NCBI GenBank assembly: GCA_038065015.1
Contig: JBBTRU010000012.1
Coordinates: 1 to 25,478 of the forward strand
Length of the DNA stretch: 25,478 bases
Reading direction: 5' to 3'
Origin: CAIPSZ01 sp038065015
GTDB lineage: Bacteria; Patescibacteriota; Patescibacteriia; PEXW01
Below, in pieces: positions 20,208 to 25,478 of this stretch. A program made the translations under genes and the position numbers. Below the pieces are notes generated by a model. It saw nothing but the letters and a program-made list of their open reading frames with translations. It was not told where the DNA came from and ran no database searches. Each line of letters opens with the position of its first letter. Within the stretch, counting starts at the first letter, position 1.

Positions 20208-20948
20208 TTAGTGCTGTACTTCCAATATCTCATCATCCTGCATTACCCAGGCACCCGGGAAAGCAGCCTGCGCTTCCGCAGCAATCAAGGGGTAGCGCGG
20301 GTCGGTGTGGATGAGTCCCAGCCGCCGGACGCCGGCGGCGTTAGCGAGCGCGGCAATGATGCTTGGGTAGGAATGTCCTTCCACAGTGGCGCGCTGGGCG
20401 TGGGCGTTGTCATAATTGCACTCGTGCAGGAGGACGTCACAACCGGTAAAAAAATCTGCGTTAGCTACACTGGCAGTGGTATCGGTACTTATACCGAGCC
20501 GGGCCGCGCCTGCTTGAAAAGTGAAAAGGTTAGAGAAGCCGCTGGCGTGGGGTACTTGCCGACGCCGAATGTGCAGGCCGCGAATATCTACGTCCGTTGC
20601 CAATTGCTCCATGAGAATGGGAAGAGCGGGTGCTCCCTCGTAATCCGGGTTGAAAGGTTCACGGAAGAATGTGGCCAAGTGCTTGATGCGTTCATCGCCG
20701 AGAATCCGGATGAACTTGTACTGCCCGCTTTGCAAGAGATTGTCTATAGAAGCTAAACCAAGAATGTGGTCATGATGGAAGTGGCTTAAAATAATTGCAA
20801 GCTCTTGCTGGGGGGCATCAACGGGTAACGCCAGCAAACCCAAACCCGCATCCAGCACCACGTGGTGCTCGGGGAAGAAAATAGAGAGGGAGCGCCCGCC
20901 ACTGAATCGCAGGGGGTAAGCTCCGGAACCAAGGATGTGGACGCGCAT
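20208..20948 (-). CDS. Metallo-beta-lactamase-fold hydrolase (RNase Z-like)
   Basis: A 246-aa protein from the ATG at 20948 (MRVHILGSGAYPLRF). The metal motif HFHHDH (about residue 57) is followed by LGL, and further ligands appear as H in RRQVPHASGF, D in GISTDTTA and H in LLHECNY and LIHTDPRYP. The pattern resembles tRNase Z or the broad MBL-fold metal-dependent hydrolases; the substrate cannot be fixed. It lies ten bases upstream of alaS on the same strand, so a tRNA-related role is attractive but inferred. It is divergent from the alpha/beta hydrolase, with only 38 bases between the two start codons. Confidence 0.8.
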   Translation of the reverse strand: MRVHILGSGAYPLRFSGGRSLSIFFPEHHVVLDAGLGLLALPVDAPQQELAIILSHFHHDHILGLASIDNLLQSGQYKFIRILGDERIKHLATFFREPFNPDYEGAPALPILMEQLATDVDIRGLHIRRRQVPHASGFSNLFTFQAGAARLGISTDTTASVANADFFTGCDVLLHECNYDNAHAQRATVEGHSYPSIIAALANAAGVRRLGLIHTDPRYPLIAAEAQAAFPGAWVMQDDEILEVQH

Positions 20949-20986
20949 GCTCGTCAGTGACAAGTGAAGTACGGTACACTGATATC

Positions 20987-21745
20987 ATGCAGTATCGTAC
21001 GCAACTCGTCAAAACGCCTTTCGGCGGTATCCACACCCTAGAGGCAGGCAGTGGCAAGCCGTTGGTTTTTCTGCACGGTTGGAGTGCCGATGCAAAAACC
21101 TGCACTGCCCTGCTCCGGTGCTTAGCCACGGTGTACCAGGTATACATTCCAACCCTGCCGGGCTGGCATCCGTCGTACTCACTGGAAAATGAAGCAGGCC
21201 CAACCCGGGCTTTTGTCGCGCTGGGCGACTGGCTGGATGCCACTGGCTTACACAACATAACCTTGCTTGGTCATTCGCTCGGCGGCGTGGCGGCCATTCA
21301 TTTGTGCGCACAACGGCCAGAGGCGGTTTCCCGGCTAGTCCTCATCGATGCAGTAGGCGTACCCATTGCTCGCGACCATGCCACTTGGAAAAAAATGTGG
21401 ATACAAAAGCGTTTACGCATGTACAAGGCTTATGGCGCAAAGGTGGTCACGCGTCTGGACCGCGCCCTAGCCAAGCACGCGCTCATTCGAAAAAGACACC
21501 TGGGCCGCATGTCCCGCTACGCACGTACAGCAAATATCTTACCTCTCCTCGAGACGCAAAGCATCCCTGTGGAATTCCTGTGGGGCGCGGAAGATATCTA
21601 CACCCCCCTAAGTACTGCCCGCACCATGGCCCAGCACTGTAAAAAATCCAGCATCACCGAAGTACCGGGGGACCACGATTGGCCGCTGTTTACCCCCGAA
21701 GTACTGCTCGACTACCTCACCACTCACGCCGCATCCAACGCCTGA
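20987..21745 (+). CDS. Alpha/beta-fold hydrolase
   Basis: A 252-aa protein from the ATG at 20987. The fold's hallmarks are HGWSAD (oxyanion loop), the nucleophile elbow GHSLGG (Ser near residue 96), the acid WGAEDIYTP (Asp near 207) and the catalytic His in GDHDW near 231. Ester or amide hydrolysis is expected; the substrate is unknown. TACACT at 20975-20980 could be its -10, leaving only six bases to the ATG, but no -35 was found; an in-frame GTG lies at 20957. Its 3' end overlaps the convergent RNase HI gene by 22 bases. Confidence 0.85.
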   Translation: MQYRTQLVKTPFGGIHTLEAGSGKPLVFLHGWSADAKTCTALLRCLATVYQVYIPTLPGWHPSYSLENEAGPTRAFVALGDWLDATGLHNITLLGHSLGGVAAIHLCAQRPEAVSRLVLIDAVGVPIARDHATWKKMWIQKRLRMYKAYGAKVVTRLDRALAKHALIRKRHLGRMSRYARTANILPLLETQSIPVEFLWGAEDIYTPLSTARTMAQHCKKSSITEVPGDHDWPLFTPEVLLDYLTTHAASNA

Positions 21746-22125
21746 TTCACCAGCGCATCGGCGTGGGAATTCTGCTCCCGGGGCACGTGGCTAAAAGTGA
21801 CTTTACGAAAATCCTGCGCCAGGTTCCACACCTGCGTAAAGAGCTTGGCCAGGTTTGCGTCTTTCACTTTGTAATTGCGGTTGAGCTGCTCCACCACCAG
21901 CAGGCTATCCAGCTTGCAGTCTACGTGCGTGCCCCCAAGTTTTTTTGCCTGCCGCAGACCGTGCAAGAGCGCGGTGTATTCGGCAACGTTATTCGTCGCA
22001 TCACCAATCTTCTCGCCGTGTTGCGCCACCACGCTGCTACCGGCCTTTAGGACGTAGCCAATAGCCGCCGGGCCAGGATTGCCGCGGGCGCCGCCATCGG
22101 TATGCAGGGTAAGGTGCGTATGCAT
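21724..22125 (-). CDS. Ribonuclease HI family protein
   Basis: A 133-aa RNase H-fold protein that cuts the RNA of RNA-DNA hybrids. The DEDD residues are visible: D in HTDGGARGNPGPAAIG (about 9), E in NVAEYTALLHGL (about 48), D in CKLDSLLVVEQL (about 73) and D in HADALVNQAL. The type is the short bacterial/archaeal form that lacks the basic protrusion of E. coli RnhA. It follows recJ by three bases, so the two are co-transcribed, linking two nucleic-acid-processing enzymes. Confidence 0.9.
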   Translation of the reverse strand: MHTHLTLHTDGGARGNPGPAAIGYVLKAGSSVVAQHGEKIGDATNNVAEYTALLHGLRQAKKLGGTHVDCKLDSLLVVEQLNRNYKVKDANLAKLFTQVWNLAQDFRKVTFSHVPREQNSHADALVNQALDAA

Positions 22126-22128
22126 GGG

Positions 22129-23859
22129 TTACTTTGCTTCGGAAAGTCGTAAATCCACTACTTTCAACTGAAGCTCCCGGGTCCCGTTCCATTCATTACG
22201 ATCGACCGTAAACACGGCATCCACTTTATCGCCAACTGTGAGCTGTTTGCCATAGGTAAGCCCACCCCCAAAAGCAATGAACTTACGAGGTTCGGGTACG
22301 GTGTGGTTTACCACAATGCGCAAATGCTTCCCCTCCTTGCCCACGGGCTGCAGTTCGGTGACGACCATGTTACGGCAGCAAAAGAGCGGCTTGGGATTAT
22401 CCTCGCCAAAGGGTTCGAATTGCTCCAGCGTGTCGAGGAGCGGCCAGTCCACCGCGGGTAACGGCACGTCTACATCAATGGCAATATCTTTAATGAGATC
22501 TTTCGCCGTAAGTTGTTTTGCCGCTTCGGCTTCCATGGCCTGAACAAACTTTTGCACATTCTCTGGTTTTAAAGTAAAACCGCACGCCCCGGCATGGCCG
22601 CCAAAGCGCTCCAATATACTCTTCGTGGTGTGCAGCGCGGCGGTGATATCGAATTGCGGAATGCTGCGGCCCGAACCCGTTACCTCGCCGTCGTGGTCGG
22701 CCATCACCAGCACGGGCCGGTGGTGCTCGTCAGCGAGCTTGCCTGCTACCAGGCCAACCACACCCACCGGCCAACCCGTCCCAACGGCGGCCAGGAGTTT
22801 CCGCGTGTCGTTGACCTCGCCAATTGCCTGCTTGGCTTGTCGCACTATGGTTTCGGTAAGTTTCTGCCGCTCGGTGTTCGATTGGTTAAGGGCCGCGGCA
22901 ATTGCTTGGGCTTCCTCGAAGTTCGTACTAATGAGCAGCCGGAACGCCGTGCTGGCATGGTCCATGCGACCGGCGGCATTAAGGCGCGGGCCAATTTGGA
23001 AACCAATGCTGGTCGTATCAAAATTCTCTTGCCGCGTGCTCATGGCTTCGGCCAAGGCGCGGATACCCGGCCGGGGCGACTTGCGCAGCACAACCAAACC
23101 GTACTTCACCAGAGTCCGATTCTCGCCAATAATCGGCATGAAGTCGGTCACGGTGCTAATGGCCACAAAGTCGAGCAGCCATTTTTCAAAACCTTCTTTG
23201 GTTAGGCCGTTTACTTTTTCCAGCCCTGAAGCGCGAATGAGCGCTTGGGCTAATTTAAAAGCAACGCCCGAACCGGCCAAGTGCGGAAACGGGTAGCCGC
23301 TATCGACTAATTGCGGATTAAGAAGGGCATACGCCGCCGGCCGCTGCGGGGGTTCGTGGTGGTGGTCGGTAATAATCACGTCCATGCCCAGCTCGGCGGC
23401 CCGGGCCACTTCGGCCACGTTGCTAGTGCCGCAGTCGCACGTCACAATAAGTTTGGCTTTGTGCTTCTCGTGCAAATGGTCAATGGTCTGCAAATTGAGT
23501 CCGTAGCCTTCCCGTTCGCGGTGCGGCAAATACACCTCCACATCCGCACCTAAAGCCTGCAACGTAGTGTGCAGCACGGCAGACGAGCATACGCCGTCCG
23601 CATCGTAGTCGCCGTGGACGATAATTTTTTCCTTGGCCGCTATCCCCTTTTGAATGCGCGCCACGGCTTTCTGCATATCCTTGAACAGGAAAGGATCATG
23701 AATGTCCGTACCCCAATCCGGGTTCAAAAATTCATCAATCGCAGTTTGCGTGCGCAAACCCCGGTTCCAGAGCAACTGGAGCACGAGGGGTTGGAGCTCG
23801 GGAAATTGTTTGCGGACGTCCTCGGGTACCGGGTCAGCCACGCGCCACTGCTTTGCCAT
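22129..23859 (-). CDS. recJ: Single-stranded-DNA-specific exonuclease RecJ
   Basis: A 576-aa RecJ from the ATG at 23859 (MAKQWRVADPVPED); the 53 codons before it overlap a terminator and another gene and are not used. The DHH domain shows IVHGDYDADGVCSSAVL, TCDCGTSN and VIITDHHHEPP; DHHA1 shows GSGRSIPQFDI and ERFGGHAGACGFTL; the C-terminal OB-fold begins near DWPLLDTLEQFEPFGEDNPKPLF. It degrades single-stranded DNA 5' to 3' in recombination and repair. No Shine-Dalgarno stands before the ATG: the sequence there is CTACCCTCCT, and an extended -10 (TGCTATACT) ends eight bases away, so the mRNA is probably leaderless. Confidence 0.95.
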   Translation of the reverse strand: MAKQWRVADPVPEDVRKQFPELQPLVLQLLWNRGLRTQTAIDEFLNPDWGTDIHDPFLFKDMQKAVARIQKGIAAKEKIIVHGDYDADGVCSSAVLHTTLQALGADVEVYLPHREREGYGLNLQTIDHLHEKHKAKLIVTCDCGTSNVAEVARAAELGMDVIITDHHHEPPQRPAAYALLNPQLVDSGYPFPHLAGSGVAFKLAQALIRASGLEKVNGLTKEGFEKWLLDFVAISTVTDFMPIIGENRTLVKYGLVVLRKSPRPGIRALAEAMSTRQENFDTTSIGFQIGPRLNAAGRMDHASTAFRLLISTNFEEAQAIAAALNQSNTERQKLTETIVRQAKQAIGEVNDTRKLLAAVGTGWPVGVVGLVAGKLADEHHRPVLVMADHDGEVTGSGRSIPQFDITAALHTTKSILERFGGHAGACGFTLKPENVQKFVQAMEAEAAKQLTAKDLIKDIAIDVDVPLPAVDWPLLDTLEQFEPFGEDNPKPLFCCRNMVVTELQPVGKEGKHLRIVVNHTVPEPRKFIAFGGGLTYGKQLTVGDKVDAVFTVDRNEWNGTRELQLKVVDLRLSEAK

Positions 23860-23867
23860 AGGAGGGT

Positions 23868-23876
23868 AGTATAGCA
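23868..23876 (-). promoter_or_regulatory. Extended -10 promoter of recJ
   Basis: Minus-strand TGC-TATACT, an extended -10 element with no recognisable -35, eight bases before the recJ ATG. It abuts the terminator of the preceding gene, so recJ would start its own transcript. Confidence 0.5.
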
Positions 23877-23900
23877 AAAAACCCATGCGGTGCATGGGTT
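23876..23900 (-). terminator. Intrinsic terminator of the zinc-ribbon gene
   Basis: Perfect 9-bp stem AACCCATGC / GCATGGGTT (23900-23892 / 23888-23880), GGT/ACC triloop, then T6 on the minus strand (23881-23876). It overlaps the stop codon of the zinc-ribbon gene. Confidence 0.88.
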
Positions 23901-24070
23901 TAAGACTTTTTGATGATGTAGTGTCGAATGCAGGTTTTGCAAAAACATTTTCCCCGGTGTGCCCCAATGTCGATGAGCTCGGTTGCCTCGTCACACCTTG
24001 GGCATCTGGGACCATCACCCGGCGCTACATACGTACCAGCAAAGAACTGTCGAAACCATTGAAAAAGCAT
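23900..24070 (-). CDS. Small zinc-ribbon protein
   Basis: A 56-aa protein starting at the ATG at 24070, six codons inside the longer open frame, because AAGGAGG stands five bases upstream, one of the best Shine-Dalgarno sites in the window. It reads MLFQWFRQFFAGTYVAPGDG and then CPRC (about 28-31) and KCFCKTC (about 46-52), a treble Cys pair arrangement that can bind zinc; function unknown. It has its own terminator and a probable promoter (TTTACA 24121-24116, 16 bases, TAGACT 24099-24094), so it is an independent, well-translated gene. Confidence 0.75.
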   Translation of the reverse strand: MLFQWFRQFFAGTYVAPGDGPRCPRCDEATELIDIGAHRGKCFCKTCIRHYIIKKS

Positions 24071-24074
24071 AATC

Positions 24075-24095
24075 CTCCTTGAATGCAAAAAGGAG
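24075..24095. repeat. Inverted repeat that would mask the zinc-ribbon gene's ribosome site
   Basis: Minus-strand CTCCTT (24095-24090) can pair with the Shine-Dalgarno AAGGAG (24080-24075), nine-base loop. It only forms in transcripts that begin upstream of about 24095, such as read-through from the oxidoreductase operon, not in those from the proximal promoter. Confidence 0.45.
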
Positions 24096-24137
24096 TCTAC
24101 ACCTTGCGGCGTAGCTGTAAAGGGTGGGTATTTTTAC

Positions 24138-25004
24138 TTAGGTGTACTGCGTGAGCGTGGTCGAAATGTCTACGGAATCTATGCGCTGTTCGAGCAGAGA
24201 TTGTTCGCGCATCTCAAGCACATCCTGCTCGTAGGTATCGCGGATTTCGCGGTAGAGAATGCCAGTCGGGATTTTCTGCCCCCACTCGAGCGCCCGCGCA
24301 AAGGCATCCGGCTTGCTACTAAAATCATGGCCCGAGCCTTCCAGCTTGTAGACGCGATCGTAGAACCACGAGTAGGTGTTGTGGTGGTTGAAGGTCACGC
24401 AGGGTTGCAGTACGTTAATGTGCGCGAAGCCCGGATGGGCGATGCCGTCCATGATGAGCTGTGTCAGTTGGGCTGTATCGCCCGAAAAACCTTGAGCTAC
24501 AAAAGAACCACCGGCAGCAATGGCCAAGGCGACCGGATTGATAGGTTGGTCAATTGTGCCCTCGGGTGTGGATGACGTCACTTGCCCGCGCTCGGTAGTG
24601 GGGGCCATCTGCCCCTTGGTGAGGCCGTACACTTGGTTGTCGTGTACCAGGTAGGTAATATCCACGTTTCCGCGTAAGGCATGGATAAAGTGATTGCCGC
24701 CTTCACCGTAACCGTCGCCATCACCGCCAACGACGATAACTTTGAGATTTTTATTGGCCAGTTTTGCGCCAATAGCCACGGGCAAAGCCCGGCCGTGCAG
24801 GCCGTGGAAACCATAGGCTTTGACGAAGCTGGACATGTTGCCCGAGCAGCCAATGCCGTACACAATAAGCACGTCGGATGGCTGCCAGCCCAATTGCGCC
24901 AACGCGTTCTTGAGCGCTGTCCAAATGCCAAAGTCGCCGCAGCCCGGGCACCAGGTGGGAAAATGCGGGGAATTGAAATCGGTATTGGTGAGGGGTTTGC
25001 TCAT
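24138..25004 (-). CDS. 2-oxoacid:ferredoxin oxidoreductase, beta subunit
   Basis: A 288-aa thiamine-pyrophosphate subunit of the KorB/PorB type, which oxidises a 2-oxoacid to acyl-CoA and reduces ferredoxin. The TPP/Mg site is VVGGDGDGYGEGGNHFIHALRGN (GDGD at 94-97) with HDNQVYGLTKGQ. Cys19 and Cys22 (TWCPGCGDFG), Cys53 (GIGCSGNM) and Cys202 (LQPCVTF) fit the four ligands of a [4Fe-4S] cluster described for this family. Its ATG overlaps the TGA of the alpha gene (ATGA), so subunits are made by coupled translation. 2-Oxoglutarate, pyruvate or another oxoacid could be the substrate; the sequence does not decide it. Confidence 0.92.
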   Translation of the reverse strand: MSKPLTNTDFNSPHFPTWCPGCGDFGIWTALKNALAQLGWQPSDVLIVYGIGCSGNMSSFVKAYGFHGLHGRALPVAIGAKLANKNLKVIVVGGDGDGYGEGGNHFIHALRGNVDITYLVHDNQVYGLTKGQMAPTTERGQVTSSTPEGTIDQPINPVALAIAAGGSFVAQGFSGDTAQLTQLIMDGIAHPGFAHINVLQPCVTFNHHNTYSWFYDRVYKLEGSGHDFSSKPDAFARALEWGQKIPTGILYREIRDTYEQDVLEMREQSLLEQRIDSVDISTTLTQYT

Positions 25005-25478
25005 ACGTTGCCTTTCGCAAATGCAGCAATATCTTCGGCCCAGAATGGCCGACCGTCGTTCTTGAGCAACTGGTAGTCGCAGGCAATGCCCGCGTACTCT
25101 TTTAGCACGCCGCCGAGTTGGGCCGTGCCATTGTTCTCGACGAGAATAGTTTTCTTCGACGCCCGCACTGCCTGCTGTAACTCTGCCACGGGGAATGGCA
25201 AAATGTAGAGCACTTGCAGGACGTTAGCGCGAATGCCCATGGTTGCTAGTTTACGCGCGGCTTCGCGGCAGGATTGGGTAACCGAACCCCAAGTGACGAG
25301 CGTGACGTCGGCATCGGCTGGGCCGTGCAGGATGACGCGCGGCGGCAAGAGCGGTAGGATTGCCTCGAGTTTGCGCTCACGTTTTCGGTATTGCAATACC
25401 CGATTTTCTGACGTTTCGTTGGCATGGCCGTACACGTCATGCTCGTCGGAGTTGGCGATAAAGACGCCACCAGCCTGG
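25001..25478 (-). CDS. 2-oxoacid:ferredoxin oxidoreductase, alpha subunit (partial, 3' part)
   Basis: The C-terminal 158 residues of a KorA-type alpha subunit; the 5' part lies beyond the window's right edge. The frame stays open to the edge and reads FIANSDEHDVYGHANETSENRV at its start, matching the conserved 'GdEHdeyGh.te...nR..m..kR..Kl' of the family, so the GTG at 25435 is an internal codon and not a start. The later part (VTLVTWGSVTQSCREAARKLATMGIRANVLQVLYILPFP; TILVENNGTAQLGGVLKEYAG) is the C-terminal transketolase-like domain. It overlaps the beta gene by four bases. Confidence 0.9.
   Translation of the reverse strand, partial: QAGGVFIANSDEHDVYGHANETSENRVLQYRKRERKLEAILPLLPPRVILHGPADADVTLVTWGSVTQSCREAARKLATMGIRANVLQVLYILPFPVAELQQAVRASKKTILVENNGTAQLGGVLKEYAGIACDYQLLKNDGRPFWAEDIAAFAKGNV

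Noticed and set aside
22594..23205. Plus-strand ORFs of over 200 codons opposite recJ
   Set aside because: Shadows of the recJ coding sequence; no domains or ribosome sites.
23860..24018. 53-codon N-terminal extension of RecJ
   Set aside because: It runs through a terminator hairpin and into the zinc-ribbon gene in another frame.

Overview
The window reads as a fragment of a Patescibacteria (CPR) genome, or of a similarly reduced bacterium using the standard code (TGA is a stop, for example in the ATGA overlaps). This rests on a compact minus-strand gene order, an alanyl-tRNA synthetase without its C-terminal C-Ala domain, an RNA polymerase alpha subunit without its C-terminal domain, ribosomal proteins with lineage-specific tails, many small conserved hypothetical proteins, and a fermentative type 2-oxoacid:ferredoxin oxidoreductase. 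No rRNA, tRNA, CRISPR array or transposase is visible, so the exact lineage is an inference.

Layout. 1-1.3 kb: a plus-strand nitronate monooxygenase/FabK-like flavoprotein, separated by a shared bidirectional terminator from a minus-strand three-gene toxin-antitoxin operon (AbrB-type antitoxin, Doc toxin, 109-aa protein) at 1.3-2.3 kb, whose promoter sits under a perfect 25-bp palindrome. 2.5-5.2 kb: a secreted Asp-box/BNR repeat protein, a conserved hypothetical and a one-helix membrane protein. 5.2-10.1 kb: an AT-rich accessory region made of small modules: MazG-like pyrophosphohydrolase translationally coupled to an EVE-domain/PD-(D/E)XK-like nuclease; a two-helix membrane protein; a DUF3800 protein with an unlisted 44-aa upstream ORF and a convergent, promoter-and-terminator-bounded small RNA; and an ATPase/DUF234 protein with an elaborate palindromic promoter. 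10.2-13.45 kb: a two-domain glycosyltransferase and a flippase for envelope polysaccharide. 13.5-17.5 kb: the core operon infA-rpmJ-rpsM-rpsK-rpsD-rpoA-rplQ-rplM-rpsI, with a promoter about 140 bases upstream and a terminator-like hairpin just before infA. 17.65-18.14 kb: non-coding, full of hairpin repeats. 18.1-25.5 kb: alaS and a coupled small membrane protein, a metallo-beta-lactamase-fold hydrolase, an alpha/beta hydrolase (plus strand), RNase HI, RecJ, a small zinc-ribbon protein and the beta and (partial) alpha subunits of a 2-oxoacid:ferredoxin oxidoreductase.

The strongest candidate for an undescribed system is the DUF3800 locus (about 7554-8589): a structured RNA of about 128 nt with a near-consensus promoter and its own terminator, running convergently into a DUF3800 gene that is preceded by a one-base-spaced 44-codon ORF and a promoter buried in a long palindrome. 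Several modules of the accessory region share the same design: inverted repeats laid over the -10 element, as in autoregulated toxin-antitoxin loci. All family names come from motif reading by eye; no database search was possible.
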